Assembly (NCBI RefSeq): GCF_037176765.1 | Contig: NC_090026.1 | Coordinates: forward strand, 131,336,752 to 131,400,751 | Source: Anolis sagrei | Taxonomy: Eukaryota; Chordata; Lepidosauria; Squamata; Anolidae | DNA: 64,000 nt | Direction of reading: 5' to 3' | In this document: positions 32,066-42,132 of the stretch, in pieces | How the letters are laid out: every line of letters starts with the position of its first letter | Position numbering within the stretch: the stretch's first letter is position 1 | Position numbers and translations under genes: made by a program | Notes under the pieces: model-generated | What the model saw: only the letters and a program-made list of their open reading frames with translations | Told to the model about the DNA's origin: nothing | Database searches by the model: none

Positions 32066-32155
32066 AGAGCCTCTGGTGGTGCAGCGGGTTAAACCGCTGA
32101 CCTGCAGAACTTGCTGACCGAATGGTCAGTGGTTCAAATCCAGGGAGCAGGGTGA
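32066..32155 (+). mobile_element. Sauria SINE, tRNA-like head
   Basis: GAGCCTCTGGTGGTGCAGCG followed by an A-box-like GGTTAAACCGCTGA and a B box GGTTCAAATCC: the RNA polymerase III promoter of a Sauria SINE. The body is lost. Confidence 0.85.
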
Positions 32156-32298
32156 GCATTTTATATCTTTTAATGTTATAGCATTGTTAATACTGCTTAT
32201 TAATAAAATAATATTTAAATAATGGTTCTTTAGAATGTTATATTCATATTAAATAGTATACTATTTACACAATAATATAAAGCTTAATACATATGTTA

Positions 32299-32880
32299 TC
32301 TATATAAACAAAAATGTAATGTTCGTTTGTGGTATTAACATAACTCAAAAACCACTGGGCGAATTGACACCAAATTTGGACACAAGACACCTCTCAGGCC
32401 AATGAGTGACCAACACTGAAAACACAGCAGAAGAGACTTAAAAAGCTAAAAAACAGAAAATACATTGCAACACATGCACGTGCAAAACTACACACACACA
32501 CACACAAAACATATATACACACAAATATGCATATAGACAAACACACACATATACAAAATATGCATGTACACATATAAACACACAAATACACACCGATATA
32601 TATATATATACACACCCATAGGCAAACACACATATATACACACACAAAACACATATACACAGTTTTGTGGCCAATTCTGTTTTTATGTGTTAAGGTAAAG
32701 GTAGTCCCCTGACATTAAGTCCAGTAATGTCTGACTCTGGGGGGTGGTGCTCATCTCCATTTCTAAGCCGAAGAGCCAGCGTTGTCCATAGACACCTCCA
32801 AGGTCATGTGGCCAGCATGTGTGTGTATATGTCTATGTGTGTATATATGTGTGTTTGCACGCATTGCAGGGGACGGCTAG
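32299..32880 (+). mobile_element. Helitron-like element with a SINE inside
   Basis: Starts TCTATATAAACAAAAATG after A and ends GGGACGGCTAG before T. The (CA)n interior includes TATA runs at ~32590. A partial reverse Sauria SINE (32690-32822) sits near the right end, and the bit after it (TGTGTTTGCACGCATT) is inverted relative to the rest. Confidence 0.7.
32690..32822 (-). mobile_element. Sauria SINE, 3' half
   Basis: TAAGGTAAAGGTAGTCCCCT then CATTTCTAAGCCGAAGAGCC and CACCTCCAAGGTCATGTGGC, the 3' half of the SINE in reverse orientation. Confidence 0.88.
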
Positions 32881-33264
32881 TAACATATAAGAATTATCTC
32901 ACTTCCTGTTGTTACAGCCCCATTCTTAAGTAGGAGTCGTTTGTAAGTCGGGTGTTTGTAACTTGGGGACAGCCTGCATAATGAAACACAACACATATGA
33001 TAAGAAGCTCGCTCTCACTGCAACCGATGCATTCTGGGACTTGAAGTTTGCCGAGGCCTTTGCCGTTTCAGCACTCTTTGACTCAAGGCTTTGAATTCAC
33101 CAAACTACAAATCCCAGCATCCTCGGCATGGCAGATAAAAGTGGCATCCATCTTTTAGTGTGGATATGTCCCAAGCCTTGGGTTGTGTTTACACTGCAGA
33201 ACTGATGCATTTTCACACCACTTTAACCACAATGATCAATGCAATGAAGGATAATTGAAGGGGG

Positions 33265-34060
33265 CTTCAATAATAATCCTAATAATATAATATATTGCAT
33301 ATATCATTATATTGTAACATTATTAGCAATATTATGTTGTATTACATTATAATGTTATAAGTATTATAATGTAATACAATAATATAATATTGTATTATTA
33401 TTATTAGTATTATATTGTATTACATTATAATGTTATAAATATTATAATATTTATAACATTATAATGTAATATATGTAATATAAATATTATAATATAATAT
33501 CATTATACTGTAATATTATTAGCAATATTATATGTAATAAAAAGATATAATTATAATATTGTATTGTTATTATTATGTTGTATTACATTATGTTATAAAT
33601 ATTATAATGTAACACAATAATATAATATTGTATTATTATTAGTAGTATTATGTTGTATTACATTATGTAATAATGTAATAATGAAAGATACCCCTAGATA
33701 TCAACCCAAGAGACTACAATTCCCATCAGCCCACATATTCAGAGCAAACCGTGAAGGCCACGTTGTGTCTTGGGAAATGTAGTTCCCAAAGGGCCTATGG
33801 CACAACAGAAGAAATGCCTTCAATATACTCAAATAAATATCATAATGTAATACAATAATATAATATTGTATTATTAGTAGTAGTATTATGTTGTATTACA
33901 TTATAATATTTATAACATTATCATGTAATACAACATAATACTATTACTAATAATGCAATATTATAATTATATCTTTTTATTACATGTAATATTGCTAATA
34001 ATATTACAATATAATGATATAGTACAATATAGTAATATATAATGATATTATACTATGCTA
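33265..34060. repeat. AT-rich inverted-repeat tract
   Basis: Almost pure A/T built from AATATTATGTTGTATTACATTA-like words and their reverse complements. It is broken at 33690-33832 by a 140-bp island of ordinary sequence (copy 1 of a duplication). Likely to form cruciforms. Confidence 0.85.
33690..33832 (+). repeat. 150-bp duplication, copy 1
   Basis: CACCC-like ACCCAAGAGACTACAATTCC to AGAAATGCCTTCAATATACT. Copy 2 lies at 34470-34620, ~95% identical by eye. Confidence 0.9.
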
Positions 34061-34063
34061 ATA

Positions 34064-34282
34064 ACAGAGCACTCGGCCCATTTCTTGCATGGGAGTTGTA
34101 GTTCTACAAGACCTGTAACAAATTATTATTATATATACACAATATATTATATCTTATATGCTGTCCTTCGGGGTGAGAAGGGCGGCATATAAATGTCATA
34201 AATTAATAACAATAATAATAATTTGCTGCAGGTCTTGTAGAACTACAACTCCCATGCAAGAAATGGGCCAAATGCTCTGTGG
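34064..34282. repeat. Inverted repeat with ~60 bp spacer
   Basis: Left arm 34064-34135 (CATTTCTTGCATGGGAGTTG) and right arm 34208-34282 (its reverse complement) share about 45 exactly complementary bases (GGCCCATTTCTTGC to ACAAGACCTG). The spacer carries a LINE/SINE-tail-like GGGTGAGAAGGGCGGCATAT. Confidence 0.88.
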
Positions 34283-34469
34283 AGAACAAAGCCTGTACCC
34301 TTCCAGAGGAAAAGGGAGCTCCAAAATGGCATTAAACCTTAGTATTTCCCAGCCTTTGTGCCTGTAAGTTGTTTAGGACTTCATCTCCCAGAATCCTCAG
34401 CCATGTTGTCCCAATCTCAGGAATTCTGGGAGTTGGAGTCCAAAAGACCTGGGAATGTATGACAACCGC

Positions 34470-34622
34470 CTCCCCTAGATATCCACCCAAGAGACTACAA
34501 TTCCCATCAGCCCACATATCAAAGAGTAAACCGTGAAGGCCACGTTGGGTCTTGGGAAATGTAGTTCCCAAAGGGCCTAAGGCACAACAGAAGAAATGCC
34601 TTCAATATACTCAAGTAAATAC
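34470..34622 (+). repeat. 150-bp duplication, copy 2
   Basis: Second copy of 33690-33832, adjoining the CpG-rich promoter-like patch. Both copies run in the same direction ~780 bp apart. Confidence 0.9.
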
Positions 34623-34639
34623 CGCTCTCTTCCATATTA

Positions 34640-34960
34640 GTGTTAATTATGTTACCTTCGAGCAACAACGCCGGTCGCCAACAGGCCTCCGTAGCCGCGG
34701 ATGGCGACCGATTAAACTTCTGCGTTGCCACGAGGAACTCGCCGCTGCGGCTTCCAGGTTCCAAAAGGCCGCCTTCCTCTCGTGCGCGTGACGTCATCAC
34801 GCTCGCTTACTAGCCAGCCCGTCAGCCAATCATAGCCGTTTCTCTTGTGTGTCTGCCCCGCTCCCTAGCGGTCAAAGCTACACATTACAGCTAGGACGGA
34901 CGGGCAGACTCGGCTACCAATCAATATCCGACTTTTCACACAAAGTGGGCGGGGCATAGA
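34640..34960 (-). promoter_or_regulatory. CpG-rich promoter with a minus-strand donor, SNHG15-like position
   Basis: High CpG density in an AT-rich neighbourhood. Motifs: palindromic CRE TGACGTCA (34789-34796), CCAAT (34826-34830) and a GC box GTGGGCGGGGC (34945-34955). On the minus strand a likely first exon (about 34780 to 34656) ends CGAAG followed by the donor GTAACA. No convincing protein frame is seen, so it could be a non-coding RNA. In human the lncRNA gene SNHG15 lies between MYO1G and CCM2 on the strand of MYO1G, which matches this position and direction. The identity is inferred from position only; no snoRNA was recognised. Confidence 0.5.
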
Positions 34961-35544
34961 GAAGGGGCTAAAGGGGTTGAGGCTTATTGTTTCGCAGCTA
35001 CACTTCAGGTTCTTACTCTAGTTTTGCAAATTTAGTGCAGTTGTATACCCAGAATCCACAAAATAACTATATGGTTAATTTATTACTTCAATTAATAACT
35101 TTGTTTAATATTTATTAAATAATATTTATTATTATTTATATCATTGCATTTATGAATATTTTAAAAATATTTTAAAAATATATAAAATATAATAATAATA
35201 ATAATGAAATATATTATTTTGCTTTATGTTCTTTCACATTTATAAGTAATATAATAGTTATAAATGGCTGGCATTCATTTTTAAAAGTCCATTATTTAAT
35301 TTTAACACTACAATACGACGCTATTTATTAATAAAATAATTATGATTCCATATAAAGTTATATTAATCTTAAAATAGTATTGTGCTGATAAATATTATTA
35401 ATTTTTTATATTTTATAAATGTAAAGTATTATTAAGAAACTATAAATATTTATACATAGTCCTGTTATTTTATATTTTATAATTTTTTGGTATTTCTAAT
35501 ACTATTTATTCATTAAATAGTATTTTAATTATGTTTATATAGAA

Positions 35545-35905
35545 TGTTTTTTTTATTGTGTCAGGCAACCGAACAGTTGTATTACATTTTTGACAGAACA
35601 AACAAACAAACATACAAAACACACAGAGATTGCAAGCTTGGTATTTGATTAGATGTCCTTTGACCAGTATCTGTCCCCTTGGAGTGCCTCTGGTGTTGCT
35701 GCAAGAAGGTCCTCCATTGTGCATGTGGCAGGGCTCAGGGTGCATTGCAGCAGATGGTCAGTGGTTGGCTCCTCTCCACACTCGCATGTCGAGGATTCCA
35801 CCCTGTAGCCCCATTTCTTAAGATTGGCTCTGCATCTCGTGGTGCCAGAGCGCAGTCTGTTCAGCGCCTTCCAAGTCGCCCAGTCTTGTGTGTCCAGGGG
35901 GGAGT
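35545..35905 (-). mobile_element. I/Vingi-like LINE, 3' end
   Basis: Reverse copy encoding WATWKALNRLRSGTTRCRAN, then CECGEEPTTDHLLQC and PEALQGDRYWSKDI, followed by the TGTCAGG-type tail. Truncated upstream where a plus-strand copy begins. Confidence 0.85.
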
Positions 35906-36555
35906 CTCTCACAACACTGAAGAAAACAATATCGAGGTTCTAACAGTAGAGCTTAATAACATCACCATCACCTCTGTGTACAAGCCCCCAAATGAAGAGT
36001 TCTGCTTCTCCTCCCCCGAGAACTCTGACAGGCACCAAAGGGTGGTAGTAATTGGTGACTTCAACAGCCATAGCCATGAATGGGGCTATGCCCAAGAGGA
36101 CAGAAATGGAGAGGTTGTCCTGTCCTGGTCTGAACTGCACAAACTATCACTCATCCATCATAGCAAGCTTCCCCCATCCTACAACAGCGGGAGATGGCAC
36201 CGAGGTTATAACCCAGACCTCCTATTTGTGAGTGACAGCATTGTACAGCAATGCACCAAATCAGTGGGACCACCAATCCCAAACACACAGCACCGACCAA
36301 TAATATGCCAACAATAAGGCCTCAGGAAGTTCGATTTAAACGAAGATACAACTTCAGAAAAGCAGATTGGCGGCAACACCAGAGGTACTCCAAGTGGCCA
36401 GATACTGGTCAAAGGACATTTAACCAACTACCGAGTTTGCAAAATCTGTGTGTTTTTTTTTCTTTTTCTTTTTAACCTCTGTGTTTGTTTTGCTCTGTTA
36501 GAATTGTAATACAATGGTATGGCTGCTGATGACAGGATAAATAAAAAATTCTATA
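35906..36555 (+). mobile_element. I/Vingi-like LINE, endonuclease fused to its 3' end
   Basis: 35930-36316 encodes the later half of the APE endonuclease (ITSVYKPPNEEF, VVVIGDFNSHSHEWGY, NPDLLFVSDSIVQQC, then TQHRPI). About 60 bp further on it jumps to the 3' end (GGCAACACCAGAGGTACTCC and the AATAAATAAA tail). The RT is gone. Such endonuclease-plus-tail copies resemble internally deleted LINE derivatives; compare 38640-39110. Confidence 0.8.
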
Positions 36556-36834
36556 TTATTATATATTGTTAGTATCATCTTTTATACTATAATATTATGT
36601 ATTGTTATTATTCTATTATTTATTTATTATTAAATAATTTATTAATAAATACATTTATTATTTATCAATAAATAAAGTTAATAATAAATAAATATTCTAC
36701 TAAAATACATTCCTTAAAAGCACATATTTAAATGCACAGATCGAGAATACATCTCACAAAAGTCAAGTTACAATAAACACAGAACGTGGTTTCAAAAATG
36801 AATAGCCAAAATTGCCTGGGTAATGTTTTTTGAA

Positions 36835-37160
36835 TGGGGACCGGAAGTTGTTCCTCTGCGCATGCGCACCGGGGCCCCTACCAGGCCGACGGAACCGCTC
36901 TGTGCCCGTGCTCCTCTCGTCTGTCCCTTTCGCTTTGCGGAGGACTGACGTCATCCTTCGATCTCCCTGGCGAGCTTGAATGGAGTGGGAGCCAAAGCGA
37001 GCGCGCGCGCGGTGCACGCCGGGAACGTCGACGCCCAAGATGGCGGCAGGATTGAAAAGTTGTTGGCGTCGGGCTCCATTGGAGGCGATGGCGGCGCAGT
37101 GAAGGCGGAGGCCGAGGCGGGGAAGGAGCCAAGATGACGCCTCCGGGCCCCGCCTGAGAG
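36835..37160 (+). promoter_or_regulatory. CCM2: CCM2 promoter and 5' UTR (CpG-rich)
   Basis: The most CpG-rich part of the window. An ETS-type CCGGAAGT stands at 36841-36848, the palindromic NRF1 site TGCGCATGCGCA at 36857-36868, a CRE TGACGTCA at 36946-36953, and a YY1-type CAAGATGGCGGC at 37036-37047. TATA is absent. The YY1 motif commonly sits just downstream of the start site in housekeeping promoters, which would place the CCM2 start near 37.03 kb. The motif set predicts broad expression. Confidence 0.75.
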
Positions 37161-37190
37161 ATGGAGGAGGAAGGCAAGAGGGCCAAGAAG
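37161..37190 (+). CDS. CCM2: Malcavernin (CCM2), first coding exon
   Basis: CCM2 is a cytoplasmic scaffold that joins KRIT1 and PDCD10 in the cerebral cavernous malformation complex, restrains MEKK3 signalling in endothelium, and carries a PTB domain and a C-terminal harmonin-like domain. Only the first ten codons lie here: MEEEGKRAKK, then the donor GTGGGG. Human CCM2 begins MEEEGKKGKK and its exon 1 ends at coding base 30 (both from memory; the known c.30+5 splice variant fits). The match is eight of ten residues with an identical exon boundary. The start context GAGAGATGG has purines at -3 and +4. The next coding exon (PGIVSPFKR in human) is not seen before the window end, so intron 1 exceeds 26.8 kb. 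MYO1G in divergent orientation upstream supports the call. Confidence 0.82.
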
Positions 37191-37344
37191 GTGGGGTTGA
37201 TTGGTTTGCTTGCTTGCTTGGTTTATTTATTTGTGGGGAGAGGGACTTTTGGGGAGAAGGGAAACTTGAGGCCTTGACCTTTCCAAAAGTATGTGAGGGG
37301 GGGCATTCCAGTTAATTACTATGTATTTAATTAGTCAGATAGTT

Positions 37345-38135
37345 GCCTACAACAGCACCAGAACAGAGAGGAAACAAACAAGGACATCTAATCACCTCTC
37401 AACAAAAGATTCCCCCCAGGCACAGTCAGGCCATTATATGCTAATCAAGGTGGTCAGTTGAAACATTCACACCTAGCTCCAGCAGACAAGAGTCCTTTGC
37501 CCAACCCTGGTCATTCCACAGATATATAAACCCTTTTTCCTAGTTCCAGCAGACCTCACTACCTCTGAGGATGCTTGCCACAGATGCAGGCGAAACGTCA
37601 GGAGAAAATGCCTCTAGAACATGGCCATATAGCTCGAAAAACCTACAACAACCCAGTTATTGCTAATGCTAATCAAGGTGGTCAGTTGAAACATCCACAC
37701 CTAGCACCAACAGGTAAGAGTTCTTTGTCCCACCTTGGTCATTTCACTGACAAAAAAGGAAAAAGAGATGTAGGTTTTTTGGAACTAGGAAAATGGGTTT
37801 ATATGTCTGTGGAATGACCAGGGTAGGGCAAAGGACTCTTGTCTGTTGGAGCTAGGACATCTAATCACCTCTCAACAAAAGATTGCCACAGGCACTGCCA
37901 GGCCATCAAATGCTAATCAAGGTGGTCAGTTGAAACATTCACACCTAGCTCCAGCAGACAAGAGTCCTTTGTCCCACCCTGATCATTCCACGGATATATA
38001 AACCCTTTCTTCTAGTTTCCAACAGACCTCACGACCTCTGAGGATGCTTGCTATATATGCACGCAAAACGTCAGGAGAGAATGCCTCTAGAACATGGCCA
38101 TATAGCCTGAAAAAACTACAACAACCCAGTTGCCT
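37345..38135 (+). mobile_element. Penelope-like elements, several joined pieces
   Basis: Plus-strand 3' end at 37345-37655, then a short plus piece (37665-37745), a minus piece (37760-37855) and a further plus 3' end (37856-38130). All carry GGTCAGTTGAAACATTCACA and GATGCAGGCGAAACGTC-type cores. Probably successive insertions with inversion. Confidence 0.78.
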
Positions 38136-38199
38136 TCATTAATTAAAACGGGCCCCCGTTTGTTTTGGAGAGGCATCCCAAGGATGAGGGCTCCTCACT

Positions 38200-38345
38200 C
38201 AGGGCCTTTTGGGGTGTCTTGTTGATTTTAATTGCTTGTATTCTTGTTGTTATGCTTGTATTGTTGTATTCTGGGCTCGGCCTCATGTAAGCCTCACCGA
38301 GTCCCCTGGGGAGATGATAATAAAGTTTATTATTATTATTATTAT
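38200..38345 (+). mobile_element. L2-like LINE 3' tail
   Basis: GGCCTCATGTAAGCCTCACC, GAGTCCCCTGGGGAGATG and an (ATT)n tail. Only the 3' UTR remains. Confidence 0.8.
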
Positions 38346-38639
38346 TGCCTTTACTACCTTAAGAATGATATTTCATTATCATCTTTGCCTCACAACGTTG
38401 ACTCCAAAGACTGGTGTGATGAATTATGCACCTTCTGATTGGTCTTATAAAAAATATCGCCTTAAATTATGCTTTTAAGTTTTGTATGATGGACAGCATT
38501 GCATTAATACATTATTTGGGGGGCATGCTCTCTTTTCCTCTACAATCAAAGATGCATGAGTAGAATTCTCCCAGAATTAGGGACCAGAAAATAAATGTTT
38601 CTGGTCAACAGGGACATTTGAAGGCATGGATTCACTAGA

Positions 38640-39110
38640 ATAATATATATAGGGGGGGTGGGGGTTTAGTAGTTGATGAAATGTCCTTTCACTGGTATCT
38701 GGCCACTTGGAGTGCCTCTGGTGTTGCTGCAAGGAGGTCCTCCATTGTGCCTGTGGCAAGGCTCAGGGTGCATTGCAGCAGGTGGTCAGTGGTTTGCTCT
38801 TCTCCACACTCGCATGTCGTGAATTCTACTTTGTGGCCCCATTTCTTGAGGTTGGCTCTGCATCTCGTGGTGCCAGAGCGCAGTCTGTTCAGCGCCTTCC
38901 AAGTCGCCCCGTCTTCCGTGTGCCCAGGGGGGAGTCTCTCATTGGGTATCAGCCATTAGTTGAGGTTCTTGGTTCGAGCCTGCCACTTTTGGACTCTCGC
39001 TTGCTGAGGTGTTCCAGCGAGTGTCTCTGTAGATCTTAGAAAACTATTTCTAGATTTAAGAAATGCTGTACAATGCCGTCGCTCACAAATAAGAGGTCTG
39101 TTAGCTGGCT
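38640..39110 (-). mobile_element. I/Vingi-like LINE, internally deleted
   Basis: On the minus strand DLLFVSDGIVQHF (end of the endonuclease) is joined directly to the far 3' region (AGAAATAGTTTTCTAAGATC, then the Cys-rich tail and TGGCCAGATACCAGTG). The whole RT is missing. The junction lies near 39055-39070. Confidence 0.78.
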
Positions 39111-40043
39111 AGAACATGAGGAGTTATGTGATTGAAACAGTGAAGGAGGAATGACTTGTAGCAATAGATGGGGAAGGGAGAACAGGTTGTGGGTGTTTGT
39201 GATTTCCATTATTGCTGGGGATTGAAAAGGAGGGTAAAGATGGGAAGACTGCCCTGGTGGGGGGAAAGGTCTTTCTTTACACACCCTTTCTTTTTAAATG
39301 TCAAGTGGCAAACTGTAGCTTGCTAATAGTGATTTAAAACAGAGCGCCGAACACCCACTAGAACACAGCCTCAGTCAAAGTGCGGTGACATATTTTTTCT
39401 CATCTGGTTGATTTTTTTCCTTTTCTGTAACAGAACAGGCTGTTCTGACAGCACACATCATTTGCGTGGAGAAAATAGGAGAATGTGGGTGGGAAAAGCT
39501 TTCAAACACCGGCTGCGATAGATACCAGGCAACCTCAAAGAGGCCACGACGACAACCCAACACAGCCAAGGCCTAGAAAATGCAAATGTCTTTGTGGTTG
39601 CTTCACAAGACCACACTGTCTAAGGGCAATGGTTGTCCATGCTTTAAAGCTGTACTTCTGATTGAGATGCTTTTTCCTTTGTGAGAGAACTAGCCTTAAT
39701 CCTCAAACAGGAGAGTGGCTATCCAATTTGTCACTGAAATTGATTATGTCTCTTTGTTAATAGGATGTTTTAACTGTATTGAGCTAATGACTGGAATTGT
39801 CCACTAAATTGAAAGGGTGTTCTTCTGAAATGATGACTTTTTGGTGTGTACTCAAGTTTGCAATGACAGAGACTATGTGGTTGAAAAAGGAGTTAAGGAA
39901 GGTTTCGTAGCAGTGTAAGGTAAAGCTTTGGGTTGAAGAAGGCCAAAGGTGGGATTCTAAACTCAGTGACAAGCTAATGCAAGCACATAAATGAAAAATG
40001 GCACAGAGAGTGTGGTGGAGTCAAGATACAGCTATAGTTCATG
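39111..40043. other. CCM2 intron 1, no feature seen
   Basis: Apparently single-copy sequence. No repeats, coding frame with splice signals, or RNA gene recognised. Confidence 0.4.
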
Positions 40044-40051
40044 GTTTAATG

Positions 40052-40149
40052 CAGGCATGAGCAAACTTCAGCCCAATCTCCAGGTTTTGGACTTGTGGGA
40101 GTTGGAGTCCAATAGACCTGGAGGGAGGACCGAAGTTTGCCCCTGCCTG
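40052..40149. mobile_element. 98-bp MITE with perfect 8-bp target duplication
   Basis: CAGGCATGAGCAAACTTCAG and GACCGAAGTTTGCCCCTGCCTG-type ends form inverted repeats. GTTTAATG flanks both sides (40044-40051, 40150-40157). The 8-bp duplication classes it with hAT. Confidence 0.9.
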
Positions 40150-40244
40150 GTTTAATGGTTTGAGTGTTGGATTAGGATTATTGAATCCCTGTTCAGCTGT
40201 GGAAAACTGGCCTTGAGGAGTCACACTATCTCAGCCTTGGAAGA

Positions 40245-40705
40245 AAACAATGGTGGAAAACCCCTGTGTGCATTGACAAGCTGGACTAAAATGATCAAGG
40301 GTCTGGAGAACAAGCCCTATGAGGAGTGGCTTAAAGAGCTGGGCATGTTTAGTCTGAAGAAGAGAAGGCTGAGAGGAGACATGATAGCCATGTATAAATA
40401 TGTGAGAGGAAGTCATAGAGAGGAGGGAGCAGACTTGTTTTCTGCTTCCCTGGAGACTAGGACGTGGAACTATGGAGATTCGATCTGAACACGAGGAAGA
40501 ACTTCCTGACTGTGAGAGCTGTTCAGCAGTGGAACTCTCTGCCCTGGAGTGTGGTGGAAGCTCCTTCTTTGGAAGCTTTTAAGCAGAAGCTAGGTGGCCA
40601 TCTGTCGAGGGTGCTTTGAATGCAGTTTTCCTGCTTCTTGGCAGAATAGGGTTGGACTGGATGGCCCATGAGGTCTCTTCCAACTCTGTGATTCTATAAT
40701 TCTAT
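40245..40705 (+). mobile_element. CR1 LINE, 3' fragment
   Basis: ATGATCAAGGGTCTGGAGAA to GATTCTATAATTCTA, with the C-terminal frame [20 protein letters not shown] intact for 91 codons and then broken. Confidence 0.92.
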
Positions 40706-40712
40706 TTTTTGG

Positions 40713-40935
40713 GTTGTTGTAGGTTTTTCGGGCTATATGGCCATGTTCTAGAGGCATTTTCTCCTGACGTTTCGCCTGCATCTATGGCAAGCATCCTCAG
40801 AGGTAGTGAGGGTTGCTTGCCATAGATGCAGGCGAAACGTCAGGAGAAAATGCCTCTAGAACATGGCCATATAGCCCGGAAAACCTACAACAACCCAGTG
40901 ATTCCGGCCATGAAAGCCTTTGACAATACATTCTA
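40713..40935. mobile_element. Penelope-like 3' ends as an inverted pair
   Basis: Minus copy 40713-40810 and plus copy 40811-40935 meet at GTAGTGAGG|GTTGCTTGCC with their truncated 5' sides together and 3' ends outward, about 95 bp of complementary arms. Confidence 0.88.
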
Positions 40936-42132
40936 TGATTTGTTTCCAAGTTTTCATAACTCAGATATCTTGCTTAGCGGCCACAAAGCGAGGTGAAAGG
41001 CTCACAGGAGTACAGGACAGAATGATAGATCTCTAGTAGCCTCAACAATATTTTGTATTTTCTTCATTTGTGTGTGATTCTTGTTGCCGCTCTTTAGGTA
41101 TTTAGTAGTAGCTTCTTCCAGCAATATTTCCAGGCACTTTTTCTCCCTGGCCAGTAATATTTGCCACCCGTTTTAGGGTTTTAATTTTGTCTCTATTTGG
41201 CAAAGGCCATGCATGTTTGGTGCTTTTTCGTCTTCGATTCCTAGAAATTGGGGGCAGGCAAACCTTCTGGCTTCCCGCCCTTCCTGTATTTCCTGTTGAA
41301 CCACTGTGGTTAAATAGGGACTTTGTGGATGAAGCTTAGGAGTGTTTCCCAGGCGGAAGAAGGTAGCGGTATGCGCCTTTTCCAGCATCACAGTGATTCA
41401 CAAAGAAATGGGAAAGGGGTTTCATTCCATGTTAATCTTCTTGGGAGGTTCAGTGTACAGAGTTTTGTAAAATTGAATGGAAACTGTTTAGATGACAGTT
41501 CTTGCACATGACTGGAACAACACGCAAGGACAATGAGGGCCTTTCTTTCGACCTGATTGTTCAGAAATGTGCTTCTGACTCTTCCCAAGAGGAGTGTGCT
41601 AATTAAAATGTCCTGCTAATTTTAGTTTGGTTTCACTGTGGAATTGAAATAAGAATTTGTGGCAGCTGGGGAAGGGGGGGTTGAAAGAACAATCTCCTTA
41701 CAGAACATTGAATTGTGATCATTACCTTGGGATAATTAGTGACCAGAGATATATTCAATCATCCTTTTGCCCCTTTACTTGTGAGTGTTAGCTTTCCAGC
41801 TTGCTGTGCGTTTGGAGACTGTGATGGTTCCATCATGTCACAGGTGCAGCAGTAACGTTATTCATTCTTATCTTTTCTCCTCTTATGTCTTTTCCATGGA
41901 AGCTGCACAATGAGGTCAAAGGATTGTTCTTCACCCTGCAGGGATGTTTATCTGCAACTGCTGGCGTGGAGTAGAGATCTTGGTTCAGATATCATTCAGG
42001 CCTGGAATGATTAGCCTCTGTTCCTCACAAAGTAGTTGTCAGGAGTAAACAGTGAATACATGGCCTTGAGCACCAGGAAGGAAAGACAGTGGTAGTTATG
42101 ATGACTATATGACAAGCACTCTTTTCATGTGT
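40936..42132. other. CCM2 intron 1, no feature seen
   Basis: Non-repetitive sequence, with nothing I can support as a gene. It ends at the minisatellite. Confidence 0.4.

Noticed and set aside
32066-32155. tRNA gene
   Set aside because: Only A- and B-box promoter parts of a SINE head; no complete cloverleaf and a Sauria sequence start.
34519-34800. 93-codon minus frame in the orphan CpG patch
   Set aside because: It crosses the predicted donor and the duplicated 150-bp segment; no protein similarity seen, so a coding role is not claimed.
36763-37186. Frames of 70-100 codons in the CCM2 CpG region on both strands
   Set aside because: GC-rich promoter DNA is stop-poor; only the 30-nt frame from 37161 fits a known protein and exon boundary.
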